A stretch of 64,000 nucleotides of DNA from Mycobacterium noviomagense (lineage in GTDB: Bacteria; Actinomycetota; Actinomycetes; Mycobacteriales; Mycobacteriaceae), in NCBI RefSeq assembly GCF_010731635.1, contig NZ_AP022583.1, forward strand, positions 3,348,001-3,412,000, in the 5' to 3' direction. A program made the translations under genes and the position numbers. The notes beneath the pieces were generated by a model. It saw only the letters and a list, made by a program, of their open reading frames with translations. It was not told where the DNA came from and did not search any database. Below are positions 1-8,400 of this stretch, one piece after another; position 1 is the stretch's first letter; each line of letters opens with the position of its first letter.

Positions 1-1
1 T

Positions 2-136
2 CGACGCTGGCTGGGACGGACGAGCCTGGACCATGGCGCGTCGGCAGACCTGTTGTGCTACAACGACGATCCGCGGCAAGGCCCCGGTGTACTGAGAAGC
101 CCGGACCTGTTGATTCTGCGAGGGCGGCTGTTCTGA
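2..136 (+). CDS. Amidohydrolase, C-terminal end only (Rv2915c-like)
   Basis: The second reading frame is open from the window edge to a TGA at 134-136 and encodes 44 residues. They contain HGASADLLCYNDDPR and end in LILRGRLF. This is the usual C-terminal signature of metal-dependent amidohydrolases, where the last beta strands read G-x-x-ADLxxxxxDP...VLRGR. It lies 36 bp upstream of the kinase gene on the same strand. That matches the M. tuberculosis order Rv2915c-pknI, so I infer the Rv2915c orthologue. The metal-binding part is outside the window, so the substrate cannot be judged. Confidence 0.7.
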   Translation, partial: RRWLGRTSLDHGASADLLCYNDDPRQGPGVLRSPDLLILRGRLF

Positions 137-172
137 CAAGACGCGGGCAGCGACCGCCGATAGGATCGGTGA

Positions 173-1888
173 ATGCCGTTGGCCCCTGGGTCGACCTTTG
201 CTGGATACACCATCGTTCGGATGCTGGGCACTGGCGCCAGCGGTGAGGTCTATCTGGCTCAGCATCCGGCGCTGCCCCGCCAGGACGCGTTGAAAGTCCT
301 TCCTCGGTCGATGACGGCGGACCGCAAGTTCCGCGAGAGGTTCCAGCGCGAGACCGAGATCGCCGCAACGCTGTATCACCCGCACATCGTGGAGGTGTAC
401 GGCCGCGGCGAGTTCGAAGGACAGCTGTGGATCGCGATGGAGTACCTCGACGGTGTCAACGCCGCGCAGCTCATGCGCGAGCACTTTCCGGCCGGGATGC
501 CCGCCGGTGAGGCGCTGTCCATCATCGCTGCCATCGCCTGGGCACTGGATTACGCGCACCAACGCGGAATATTGCACCGCGCTGTCAAACCGGCCGACAT
601 CTTTCTGACGAATCCGGGCGGCGGTGAACCACGAATCCTGTTGGCGGACTTCGGTCTAGCACGCGAAATCGGTACCGCGCGACGGCTGGCGCGCAGGGAG
701 CTGACCGCGGATACGCTCGCCTACGCCGCGCCCGAACAGCTGACTGGCTCGCGCATCGACTGGCGCGCCGACCAGTACGGGCTGGCCGCCAGCGCATTTC
801 ATCTGCTCACCGGTGCGCCACCGTACCAGGATGTCGACATCAGTCAACGGCTGAACGCGGCGCCACCCAAACTCGTGGACCGGCACCCGGATTTGTGGCC
901 TCTCGACCGCGCGCTGTCGACCGCCCTTGCCGACAACCCCGCCGACCGCTTTCCCAGCTGTCGCCAGTTCGCCGACGCGCTGAGCGGGATGGCCGGCGTC
1001 TCAGCCGGTGATCGCAGCCCGGAGGCCGTTCTCACCCTCGATTACCCCGACGAAGCGACGGTCGACAGCCGAGCCGAAGCGGGCGCCTCGCCCTACAAAC
1101 CTCGCAGCGGAGGCCGCCAGTCGGTAATGACGGCGCTCGCGCGGCGGCTCCCTCGACGGCGCACCACCGGGCCGCCCAGTTCAGCACCTGTCACGACGAG
1201 TCGCCGGTGGCCGTGGATCTTGCTCGGGTCGGCGGCGGGGGTGGTGCTCACCTTGATCGGCGTGCTGGCCGGCATCACACTCAGTCGCAATAACCAGGCG
1301 ACGGCGCCTCAGGTCGGCATCCCGACGACAAGAACCACAGCCGCGGCCGCAGCCCCGACCAGCAAAACTCCGGCAGCGCCGCCTGCCCCGCTCGACGGCA
1401 CGTACCAGGTCGACGTCAACCGAGCGCAGCAAACCTACAACGACGCGCCCGACCCTCAGCCGCCGAACGTGACCACCTGGTGGGCTTTTCGCAGCTCGTG
1501 CACGGCTGCGGGGTGTGTCGCCAGCGCAATCTTGCTCGACGACGACAACCACCAAAAGGTCAGTACGACGGCCGGCACCCACGTGCTCGTTCTGGATTTC
1601 CGCGACGGCGCCTGGCAGTCACGGCCGGAGACCGTCCAGTTCCCATGCCTCGGACCGAACGGAACGACAGCAAACGAAACCACCACGCAGGTCATCTCAC
1701 TGCAACCGCAGGAGCACGGCCCGCTGCGCGGCGTGATGACCGTGACCGTCGAGACCGACGAATGCGCCCAAAAGGGAGGCCAGATCGTCATCCCCGCGGT
1801 GGCCGCGCGGGTCGGCGACGTTCCCCCGGGGCTCGTCATACCCAGCCCGCTACCCAGCACCCCACCCACTACGACCCGCACGCGCTGA
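173..1888 (+). CDS. pknI: PknI-type Ser/Thr kinase homologue lacking the catalytic Asp (likely pseudokinase)
   Basis: This is a 571-residue membrane protein with a cytosolic Hanks-type kinase domain (about 10-270), a Pro/Arg-rich linker, one transmembrane helix (about 348-370) and a C-terminal extracellular domain of about 200 residues. The glycine loop is LGTGASGEV, the ATP-binding lysine is K41, and the DFG motif is intact (D159-F160-G161). The catalytic loop reads HRAVKPADIF, so the HRD aspartate is Ala137 (codon gct at 581-583). The following metal-binding Asn is Asp142. Known active family members have HRDVKPAN here. Position before the D-aminoacylase and the N-terminal sequence both point to PknI. 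The protein probably binds nucleotide or partners rather than phosphorylating well. The ATG at 173 fits the usual PknF/PknI N-terminus. Confidence 0.85.
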   Translation: MPLAPGSTFAGYTIVRMLGTGASGEVYLAQHPALPRQDALKVLPRSMTADRKFRERFQRETEIAATLYHPHIVEVYGRGEFEGQLWIAMEYLDGVNAAQLMREHFPAGMPAGEALSIIAAIAWALDYAHQRGILHRAVKPADIFLTNPGGGEPRILLADFGLAREIGTARRLARRELTADTLAYAAPEQLTGSRIDWRADQYGLAASAFHLLTGAPPYQDVDISQRLNAAPPKLVDRHPDLWPLDRALSTALADNPADRFPSCRQFADALSGMAGVSAGDRSPEAVLTLDYPDEATVDSRAEAGASPYKPRSGGRQSVMTALARRLPRRRTTGPPSSAPVTTSRRWPWILLGSAAGVVLTLIGVLAGITLSRNNQATAPQVGIPTTRTTAAAAAPTSKTPAAPPAPLDGTYQVDVNRAQQTYNDAPDPQPPNVTTWWAFRSSCTAAGCVASAILLDDDNHQKVSTTAGTHVLVLDFRDGAWQSRPETVQFPCLGPNGTTANETTTQVISLQPQEHGPLRGVMTVTVETDECAQKGGQIVIPAVAARVGDVPPGLVIPSPLPSTPPTTTRTR

Positions 1889-1927
1889 TCCTTCAGGTGG
1901 GTCGCGGCGACACGGCGCATAAAAAGA

Positions 1928-1956
1928 TTGTAAGCACTTGCTAACCGTGTTACGGT
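1928..1956 (+). promoter_or_regulatory. Palindromic operator over a possible promoter of the amidohydrolase-tetR operon
   Basis: The sequence GTAAGCACTTGCTAAC at 1930-1945 is an imperfect palindrome with half-sites GTAAGCA and TGCTAAC and a 2-bp spacer, typical of TetR-family operators. It lies inside a possible promoter: TTGTAA (1928-1933), 17 bp, then TACGGT (1951-1956). The gene start is at 1981 behind GGGAGG. I infer that the TetR regulator two genes on binds here. The hexamers themselves are weak matches. Confidence 0.5.
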
Positions 1957-1980
1957 CTCTGGACACCCCCGGGAGGCACC

Positions 1981-3762
1981 GTGAGCTACGACATAATCAT
2001 CCGCGACGGCTTGTGGTTCGACGGCACCGGCCGTTCGCCGCAGCCGCGCTCGCTGGGAATCCGCAACGGCATCGTCGCAGCGGTATCCACTGAACCGCTG
2101 GATGAGACCGGCTGCCCGGAGGTGATCGACGCCGCCGGCAAGTGGGCCGTCCCGGGCTTCATCGATGTGCACACCCATTACGACGCCGAGGTGCTGCTGG
2201 ACCCGGGATTGCGCGAATCGGTGCGCCACGGCGTCACCACGGTGCTGCTGGGAAACTGTTCGCTGTCAACAGTTTACGCCGACACCGCCGACGCCGCCGA
2301 CCTGTTCAGCAGGGTCGAGGCGGTGCCACGCGAGTACGTGTTCGGCGCGCTACAAGCCGAGAAGACTTGGTCAACAGCCGCGGACTACGTTGCCGCACTT
2401 GAGAATCTGCCGCTGGGGCCGAACGTAGGCTCGCTCATCGGACATTCGGATCTGCGGACTGCAGTGCTCGGCCTGGGCCGGGCCACCGACCCCGACGTAC
2501 GGCCGAGCGACGCCGAGTTGGAGCGGATGGCGGCCTTGCTGGACGAGGCGCTCGACGCAGGGCTATTGGGTATGTCGGGAATGGATGCGGCCATCGACAA
2601 ACTCGACGGCGACCGATACCGGTCGCGCGCGCTGCCGTCGACGTTCGCAACCTGGCGTGAACGGCGCAAGCTGATCGAGGTTCTGCGCAGGCGCCGCCGG
2701 ATTCTGCAGAGCGCACCCAATGTCGCCAAGCCGTCGTCGGCGCTGCTGTTCTTCTTGTCCAGCAGCCCCATGTTCGGGCGCCGTAAACCAGTGCGGATGA
2801 GCCTTCTGGTGTCAGCGGACACCAAGTCGGCGCCGGGGGCGGTGTATGTCTTCGGGCCGGGGACGCGGCTGCTCAACGCGTTGCTGGGCTCGCAGGTTCG
2901 ACTGCAGCACCTGCCCGTGCCGTTCACGTTGTATTCCGATGGAATCGATTTGCCGGTCTTCGAGGAGTTCGGCGCAGGCACCGCAGCACTGCATCTGCGC
3001 GACCAGCTTCAGCGCAACAAACTGCTCGCCGACATCGACTACCGGCGCGAGTTCCGCCGCGAATTCGACCGCAAAAAGCTTGGGCCGGCCTTGTGGCATC
3101 GCGACTTTTATGACGCGGTGATCGTCGAGTGCCCGGATAAGTCGTTGATCGGCAAGAGCTTTGGGGCGATCGCCGATGAGCGCGGCGTGCATCCGTTGGA
3201 TGCTTTCCTCGACGTGCTGGTCGAAAACGGTGAGCGAAATGTCCGGTGGACGACCACGGTTGCCAATCATCGGCCCAAGCAGCTCGACAAGCTTGCCGCC
3301 GAACCGAGTATCCACATGGGTTTTTCCGATGCGGGCGCGCACCTGCGCAATATGGCGTTCTACAACTATCCGCTACGGCTGCTCAGGCGCGTGCTCGACG
3401 CGCAGCGCGCGGGCAGCCCTTTCCTCAGCGTCGAGCGCGCGGTGTATCGGCTGACCGCCGAAGTGGCCGACTGGTTCGGCCTGGATGCCGGCACCCTGCG
3501 ACAGGGCGACCGCGCGGATTTCGTGGTCATCGATCCGGCCGGTCTGGACGACTCGGTGGACGGCTACTACGAGGAGGCGGTTGGGTTCTACGGCGGACTG
3601 CGCCGCATGGTCAATCGCAACGATGCAGCGGTCGTCGCGACCGGTGTGGGCGGCGCGGTGGTGTGCCGACACGGGGAGTTCCGGGATGGCTACGGAAAGA
3701 CGGCCAAGTCGGGCCGGTTCTTGCGGGCAGCGGGCCACCAACATCACGAGGCACACGTCTGA
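1981..3762 (+). CDS. D-aminoacylase / N-acyl-D-amino-acid deacylase-family amidohydrolase (Rv2913c-like)
   Basis: The product has 593 residues and starts at a GTG behind GGGAGG. It is a member of the metal-dependent amidohydrolase superfamily. It has the small N-terminal beta-sandwich segment, then the first metal motif VHTHYDAE (H64, H66), a GNCS segment with the cysteine expected in D-aminoacylases, GHSD, and the late catalytic aspartate in FSDAGAH (about D450). The C-terminal beta strands end in a typical DFVVID segment. M. tuberculosis Rv2913c is annotated as a D-amino-acid aminohydrolase. The true substrate (N-acyl-D-amino acid or another cyclic amide) is not known. The tetR gene follows after 1 bp, so the two are co-transcribed. 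Confidence 0.85.
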   Translation: MSYDIIIRDGLWFDGTGRSPQPRSLGIRNGIVAAVSTEPLDETGCPEVIDAAGKWAVPGFIDVHTHYDAEVLLDPGLRESVRHGVTTVLLGNCSLSTVYADTADAADLFSRVEAVPREYVFGALQAEKTWSTAADYVAALENLPLGPNVGSLIGHSDLRTAVLGLGRATDPDVRPSDAELERMAALLDEALDAGLLGMSGMDAAIDKLDGDRYRSRALPSTFATWRERRKLIEVLRRRRRILQSAPNVAKPSSALLFFLSSSPMFGRRKPVRMSLLVSADTKSAPGAVYVFGPGTRLLNALLGSQVRLQHLPVPFTLYSDGIDLPVFEEFGAGTAALHLRDQLQRNKLLADIDYRREFRREFDRKKLGPALWHRDFYDAVIVECPDKSLIGKSFGAIADERGVHPLDAFLDVLVENGERNVRWTTTVANHRPKQLDKLAAEPSIHMGFSDAGAHLRNMAFYNYPLRLLRRVLDAQRAGSPFLSVERAVYRLTAEVADWFGLDAGTLRQGDRADFVVIDPAGLDDSVDGYYEEAVGFYGGLRRMVNRNDAAVVATGVGGAVVCRHGEFRDGYGKTAKSGRFLRAAGHQHHEAHV

Positions 3763-3763
3763 C

Positions 3764-4369
3764 ATGGCGAGAACTCAGCAACAACGCCGCGACGAAACGG
3801 TTGCGCGACTGCTCGACGCCAGCATCGCAACCATCGCCGAGGTCGGATACGCCCGAGCATCGGCGGCGGCGATCAGCAAGCGCGCCAACGTATCCGACGG
3901 CGCGCTGTTTCGTCACTTCGCCACCATGGGCGACTTCATGGCGGCCACGGCGACCGAGGTGTCGCGGCGCCAGCTCGACTTGTTCACCAAACAGGTCGCC
4001 GAAATACCCGCCGACAGGCCACCTTTGGAGGCGGTGCTGACCATTCTTCGCGACACCACCCGTAATTCGACAAACGCGGTGTTGTACGAACTGATGGTGG
4101 CTGCGCGCACCGACGAAAAGCTGAAGGGGACTTTGCAAAGCGTCCTCGAGCAGTACAGCTCGAAGATCTACGACGTCGCGGGGGCGCTTCCTGGCGCCGA
4201 GAGATTTCCGGAAGACATTTTTCCCGCTGTGGTGGCCATGGTCGCTAACACATTCGACGGCGCCGCGATTGTGCAAGCGGTGCTGCCCCAACCCGATATC
4301 GAAGCGCAGCGGATACCGCTGCTGGTGTCGCTGCTCGACGCCATAGCTCAAGTGCCGGCCGGCGATTGA
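3764..4369 (+). CDS. TetR-family transcriptional regulator (Rv2912c-like)
   Basis: The product has 201 residues. An N-terminal helix-turn-helix (about 12-60) contains the TetR pattern AAISKRANVSDGALFRHF, followed by an all-helical ligand domain. The ATG at 3764 lies 1 bp after the amidohydrolase stop, and the long in-frame extension upstream is just the overlapping frame of that gene. Family knowledge suggests a homodimeric repressor whose ligand relates to its neighbour's substrate. The palindrome at 1930-1945 upstream of the operon is the natural candidate operator, which would give autoregulation. Confidence 0.88.
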   Translation: MARTQQQRRDETVARLLDASIATIAEVGYARASAAAISKRANVSDGALFRHFATMGDFMAATATEVSRRQLDLFTKQVAEIPADRPPLEAVLTILRDTTRNSTNAVLYELMVAARTDEKLKGTLQSVLEQYSSKIYDVAGALPGAERFPEDIFPAVVAMVANTFDGAAIVQAVLPQPDIEAQRIPLLVSLLDAIAQVPAGD

Positions 4370-4382
4370 GCTGAGCCGAGAC

Positions 4383-4838
4383 TCAGGACAGGCCGGTCCA
4401 CACCAGATGCACCCGCGTCCCGGTCTCCGAGGTGTGGATTTTCGCTTCGTCGGCGAGTGACTTCATCAATGGAATGCCGCGGCCGCGTAACCGGGAAGTT
4501 GGCGACGGATCCTCCGGATCCGCGGTCGGCCAATGCCACTTGCCGTGATCGCTCACCGTGACGGTCAGGCAGTCGGATGCACGAGTTGCGGACAACTCGA
4601 CGGTGCCGGTTTCCGGTCGGCCCAGATAGGCGAACTCCACGGCGTTGGCCATCGCTTCGTAGACGGCTAACAGCACGTCGTTGACTCGCTCGTCGTCGGG
4701 CGCGAAGTGCTGCGCAAGCCAGTTTCTGAGTTCTGATCGCATCTGTGCCGCAGCGACGGGGTCAGCATCGAAGCGCACTCGGATGAAGCTTGGTGACTCC
4801 TCGACACAGCGAATTGCTGGCTGACTGGACTGGTTCAT
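4383..4838 (-). CDS. RsbW-type anti-sigma factor / serine kinase (HATPase)
   Basis: The product has 151 residues and the GHKL ATPase fold of RsbW/SpoIIAB. The N-box is VYEAMANAVEFAYL, followed by SDHGKW in the G1 region and LRGRGIPLMKSLAD in the G2 region. Such proteins bind a sigma-B/F-type factor and phosphorylate an anti-anti-sigma partner. Its gene lies 30 bp downstream of the STAS gene on the same strand, so the pair is an operon and presumably a functional couple. No sigma gene is adjacent, so the target is not known; SigF is the obvious candidate. It converges with tetR. I do not recall the pair at this spot in M. tuberculosis. Confidence 0.85.
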   Translation of the reverse strand: MNQSSQPAIRCVEESPSFIRVRFDADPVAAAQMRSELRNWLAQHFAPDDERVNDVLLAVYEAMANAVEFAYLGRPETGTVELSATRASDCLTVTVSDHGKWHWPTADPEDPSPTSRLRGRGIPLMKSLADEAKIHTSETGTRVHLVWTGLS

Positions 4839-4868
4839 GATGACAAGCCGACCCGGACGGGGCCGCGG

Positions 4869-5258
4869 TCATGCATCGGCGAGTTCGCTCAGCGCATCGT
4901 CCAGAGTGCGGTACAGCGAAATGAGCTCATCGACACCGAGCAAGGTGAGCGGACGGTGAGTGGCCGCTCCGTCGGCTACCACGCCGAATCGACCCGACTG
5001 GCCGATGCTGTCGCTGGCCGCGATGAGCGCGCTAATGCCGGCAGAGGCAAGGAAGTCGACCTTGGACAGGTCGACGACGATGCCGGACGGGGCTTTGGCC
5101 AGCGCGGAGTCGATTGCCTCGGTCAAGAACGGAGCGGTCAGCATGTCGACGCAGCCGCTCACGGATATTACGGCCAGGCGATCAACCCACATTTCGTCGA
5201 CGTTGATGTCGCTCTGGCCGGGTCGAGGGGCAGCAGTAACGTCCTGGTGGTTGGCCAT
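4869..5258 (-). CDS. STAS-domain anti-anti-sigma factor
   Basis: The product has 129 residues and is a single STAS domain of the RsbV/SpoIIAA type. The core reads VVDLSKVDFLASAGISAL, with the serine in LASAGI at the conserved phosphorylation position. An upstream in-frame start at 5285 exists, but the ATG at 5258 (MANHQDV) has a GAGGA ribosome site about 10 bases before it and is preferred. By family, the unphosphorylated form binds the RsbW-like kinase and frees the sigma factor. It is the first gene of a two-gene operon with the kinase at 4383-4838. Confidence 0.85.
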   Translation of the reverse strand: MANHQDVTAAPRPGQSDINVDEMWVDRLAVISVSGCVDMLTAPFLTEAIDSALAKAPSGIVVDLSKVDFLASAGISALIAASDSIGQSGRFGVVADGAATHRPLTLLGVDELISLYRTLDDALSELADA

Positions 5259-5468
5259 GATGAGTCCTCGTGTTCCTGCGCGCACCTATGGCGCCTCTGA
5301 ATCAGCGGAATGTCGGTAAGGGCTGTTGGCCTCAACCCACTGGAGCCGTCGACGTGTCGACGCGATGCCGGGTAAGCCGCATTCGACTACTGCAGAAGTG
5401 CATGCAACGGCATTGGCCAGAGTAGCCCAGGAGGCACTCGACCGCAGGGCCGACCCGGCGTGGATCAG

Positions 5469-6344
5469 CTACAGCGTGCCGATCGCCGACTGCGGGCCTT
5501 GCGCGAATCCCCAGTCGAGCAGACCGGCGGCTTGGTCCCAGTAGGTGGGTCCGCCCTCGTGCACCAGGCCATACATCATCGCGATGACCAGTCGCCGGCC
5601 ATTGCGGGCAGCGGCCCCGACGAACGTCTTGCGGGCGGCGTTGGTGAACCCGGTCTTGCCGCCGATCGCTCCGGGGTACCGCTGCAGCAGCTCGTCTTGG
5701 TTGACGATCTGCCGCTCGCCGTTGTCGCCGGGAAACGGCGCCGACGGCTCGGCGGTGATCTGCGCGAACAGGGGATTGGCCATGGCCGCCCGGAAGATGG
5801 CGGCCAGGTCATGCGCAGTCGACCAGCCCGAGCCGCCTGGCCCGTCCAGACCCGACGGGGTCGCCGCCTCGGTATTGGCCGCACCGAGTGCGGCCGCCTT
5901 GGCGTTCATCTTGGCCACGGCAGCCTGTTGGCCGCCCAGCATGTGGGCCAGCGTGTTGGCCGCATCGTTTCCCGACACCAGCAGCAGGCCGTCGAGCAGC
6001 TGGCGTGCGGTGTAGGTGCGGCCGGGTTTGATTCCGACGCAGCTGCACTCCACCTGGGTATCCGCGGTGTCGGCGACGACCGTCGAGTCCATGTTCAGCT
6101 CGTCCAACGCCACTAGCGCCAACAGCACTTTGATGGTGCTGGCCGGCGGGTGGCGCACGTTCTCGTCGCGGGCGGCCAACACCTGCCCGCTGTCGAGGTC
6201 GGCGACGATCCAGGTCTGTGCCGGGCCGTCGGGAATTGCTACCGACCCGACCGGCTGCGTCCCGGCGTCGGCCGATGCCGGAGGAACCTGCCACCCGACC
6301 ACGGCGGCGAACGCGACAGCGAAACATGACACAAGCTTTCGCAT
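5469..6344 (-). CDS. dacB2: D-alanyl-D-alanine carboxypeptidase
   Basis: The product has 291 residues, the same length as M. tuberculosis DacB2 (Rv2911). An N-terminal signal peptide (1 to about 25, ending ASADA) is followed by a class-A-type PBP5-like domain. The active-site motifs are all present: S69-TI-K72 (SxxK), S124-G-N126 (SGN) and K230-T-G (KTG). It trims the terminal D-Ala of peptidoglycan stem peptides outside the membrane. A longer frame opens at 6383, but MRKLV at 6344 matches the known start and gives a clean signal peptide. It is divergent from the SnoaL-like gene at 6393, with a 48-bp shared promoter region. Confidence 0.93.
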   Translation of the reverse strand: MRKLVSCFAVAFAAVVGWQVPPASADAGTQPVGSVAIPDGPAQTWIVADLDSGQVLAARDENVRHPPASTIKVLLALVALDELNMDSTVVADTADTQVECSCVGIKPGRTYTARQLLDGLLLVSGNDAANTLAHMLGGQQAAVAKMNAKAAALGAANTEAATPSGLDGPGGSGWSTAHDLAAIFRAAMANPLFAQITAEPSAPFPGDNGERQIVNQDELLQRYPGAIGGKTGFTNAARKTFVGAAARNGRRLVIAMMYGLVHEGGPTYWDQAAGLLDWGFAQGPQSAIGTL

Positions 6345-6392
6345 GGTCGCTGAGCGTAGCCGTCGCCGCGGCATCGTGTTCAATCAATTCCC

Positions 6393-6812
6393 ATGTTGAG
6401 CCAGGCCGAAATCTCCGATCGACTAGAGATCCAGCAGCTGTTAGTGAATTACTCCGCCGCCATCGACTCGCGTCGATTCGACGACCTCGATGACGTGTTC
6501 ACCCCGGATGCCTATATCGATTACAGCGCCTTCGACGGGATAGTCGGCCGCTATCCGGAGGTCAAGGCGTGGCTGGCCGAGGTGTTGCCCAACTTCGCCA
6601 ACTACGCCCACATGCTGGGCCTGCCGTCGATCCAGCTTGACGGCGACACCGCCACCGCGCGTACCTTCTGTTTCAACCCGATGGTGTTCGGCGGCGAAAA
6701 GCCCAGCACCATGCTGTTGGGCCTGTGGTACGACGACGAGTTCGTGCGGACGGCGCAGGGGTGGCGGATGAGCCGGCGTGTCGAGGCCAAGTGCTTCGAC
6801 CAGAGTCCCTGA
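6393..6812 (+). CDS. SnoaL-like / nuclear-transport-factor-2 fold protein (Rv2910c-like)
   Basis: The product has 139 residues and one SnoaL-like domain. The N-terminal helix LEIQQLLVNYSAAIDSRRFDD and the DVFTPDAYIDYS strand are typical. Proteins of this fold include hydratases, isomerases and ketosteroid-isomerase-like enzymes acting on hydrophobic substrates; several mycobacterial members have no known activity. Position beside dacB2 identifies it as the Rv2910c orthologue. The hairpin interrupted by the first insertion sequence lies just after its stop. Confidence 0.8.
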   Translation: MLSQAEISDRLEIQQLLVNYSAAIDSRRFDDLDDVFTPDAYIDYSAFDGIVGRYPEVKAWLAEVLPNFANYAHMLGLPSIQLDGDTATARTFCFNPMVFGGEKPSTMLLGLWYDDEFVRTAQGWRMSRRVEAKCFDQSP

Positions 6813-6824
6813 CGCCAGATCGTC

Positions 6825-6875
6825 AGCAGACGCAAACTTCCCTAATCCGTCGGCGTGCCGGGGGGCTTTGCGTCT
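6825..6875 (+). terminator. Hairpin terminator split by the first IS110 element
   Basis: The left arm AGCAGACGCAAA is at 6825-6836. The right arm begins TTTGCGTCT at 6867-6875 and is cut there by the insertion sequence. The missing GCT continues at 8517-8519 on the far side. Joining the flanks gives TTTGCGTCTGCT, the exact complement of the left arm. The same hairpin family occurs intact at 44887-44944 and, also split, at 10701-10753. It would end transcription of the SnoaL-like gene. Confidence 0.65.
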
Positions 6876-6924
6876 CACTCGAAAATGAGGCGACCCCTTG
6901 CTGATGAGTCGCTGGCATTAGGTG

Positions 6925-8211
6925 TTAGGCGGCTTGGGTGGGTGGCTCGAGGGTGACTTTGTATCCCAGGCTCTCCAATTGCTTGATGGCTCGTGCCTTG
7001 GCTTTGCCGGGCTGGTGTCGGGTGTAGTAGTCGGGGCCGGGATCGCGGTAGAAGGCGCCGTTGGTCAGCATGTTCCAGGCGTCGGTGAGCATCTTGTGTT
7101 CGATGGAGACTAGGGCGATCTGGCCGGCGATCGACATACCGGCGGTTTTGTCTCTGCGCGATTGGGCGGCCCGGCGCCGGCCGGCGATGCGCCGGTAGCG
7201 GATGCTGTAGTAGGTGTCTTTGGTGCGAGCGGCCGACAGGGCTGCCACGCCGAGCGCGGCTTTAAGGTGACGGTTGCCCGGGCGGGTGGCGCCCGATTTG
7301 ACCCGGCCTGCTGACTCGTCGCAGCCCGGCACCACCCCGGCCCACGACGCCAGGTGCGCGGCGGTGGGAAATACGCTCATGTCCGCACCGGTTTCGGCGA
7401 TGAACACATCGGCCACCAGCCGCGACCAGCCCGGGATGCTCATCAGCAACTCCCGGATGGGTCGAAAGGGAGCGATCGCCTCCTCGATGCGTGCATCCAG
7501 GCGGGCGATATCGGCGGTGTGGGCATCGATGCGATCCAAATACAACCGCACCATAAAGGCGTGATGCTCGGTGAACCGTCCGCGCAGCGCCTCGGTGAGC
7601 GCTGGGATCTTTTGACGCATCCGTTGTTTGGCCAGATCAGCGAGGACCACCGAATCGCGTTGGCCGGCGATCAGCGCTTCTAGCATTGCCCGCCCGGAGA
7701 CTCCGACGATGTTGGAGGCCACCGCGGAGAGTTTGATTCCGGTGTCTTCGAGCAGCTTCTCCAGCCGCTGAATCTCTTTGGTGCGCGCCCGGGTGATGGT
7801 GGTGCGAGCCCGGGTCAGATCGCGTAACACCCGAATCGGCCCCGGCGGCACAAACGAGGCGCGCAGCAGCCCGTGGGCGCCCAGATCGGCCAGCCACGCC
7901 GCATCCGAGACATCGGTCTTGCGCCCGGGCACATTGCGCGCCGCCTTGGCATTGACCAGCATCACGTTCAGCTGGCCTTCGAGTAGGTAGTAAAACGGCT
8001 TCCAGTAATCGGAGGTGGATTCGATCACCACACAGGAGACCCGCTCAGCGAGCAGATGCTCGCGTAACGCCAGGATCTCGCCGGTGGTCGACCCCCACGT
8101 ACTGACCGTTGTCGACGTGCCACGCCGCCCTCGGCCCTGAACCCGAACGCAGACCTTCGCGTCTTTCTTCGACACATCAATGCCCGCGCACCGCGGATGG
8201 ATCACCTCCAT
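6925..8211 (-). CDS. IS110-family transposase (bridge recombinase)
   Basis: The product has 428 residues and is complete. The N-terminal RuvC-like DEDD domain has D12 (GIDVSKKD), E64 ([10 protein letters not shown]), and D100/D103 in [14 protein letters not shown] coiled-coil-like middle region follows. The C-terminal Transposase_20 domain has the catalytic serine at about S300 within [17 protein letters not shown]. Such enzymes recombine the circular element into a target through RNA-guided pairing, without typical target duplications. The ATG at 8211 begins [15 protein letters not shown], the normal family start. The identical gene in the second copy is frameshifted. Confidence 0.93.
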   Translation of the reverse strand: MEVIHPRCAGIDVSKKDAKVCVRVQGRGRRGTSTTVSTWGSTTGEILALREHLLAERVSCVVIESTSDYWKPFYYLLEGQLNVMLVNAKAARNVPGRKTDVSDAAWLADLGAHGLLRASFVPPGPIRVLRDLTRARTTITRARTKEIQRLEKLLEDTGIKLSAVASNIVGVSGRAMLEALIAGQRDSVVLADLAKQRMRQKIPALTEALRGRFTEHHAFMVRLYLDRIDAHTADIARLDARIEEAIAPFRPIRELLMSIPGWSRLVADVFIAETGADMSVFPTAAHLASWAGVVPGCDESAGRVKSGATRPGNRHLKAALGVAALSAARTKDTYYSIRYRRIAGRRRAAQSRRDKTAGMSIAGQIALVSIEHKMLTDAWNMLTNGAFYRDPGPDYYTRHQPGKAKARAIKQLESLGYKVTLEPPTQAA

Positions 8212-8280
8212 GGCCGATCACACCCTTTCCGTCCAGATATCTTGTGGTGGAGCGTGTTTCGGAGAGGGCGAAAACAAAAC

Positions 8281-8400
8281 AGGAGTCTCACTCACGTGCT
8301 CACAGGCAACAATCCACCGCCCCCGCACAACCACCAGGGGGTGCCCTCCAGCCACCAAGCTGCTCGCCGTGCTCACCGGCAACACAGACGCAACGGGGTC
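8281..8400 (-). ncRNA. Putative IS110 bridge RNA (core with target and donor loops), copy 1
   Basis: IS110 elements are known to encode a bridge RNA in the non-coding end upstream of the transposase. Here the minus-strand transcript would carry TTGCGTCTG (complement of 8385-8393) and, 17 bases later, GCGAGCAGCT (complement of 8358-8367). These equal the left and right halves of the reconstructed target TTTGCGTCT/GCTCGCG, each including the CT core. Further on, the transcript contains the complement of GTCTCACTC (8285-8293), which is identical to the element's own junction at 6872-6880, as a donor guide should be. I did not find the second donor guide. The RNA ends are unknown; only the core is given. 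Confidence 0.6.
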
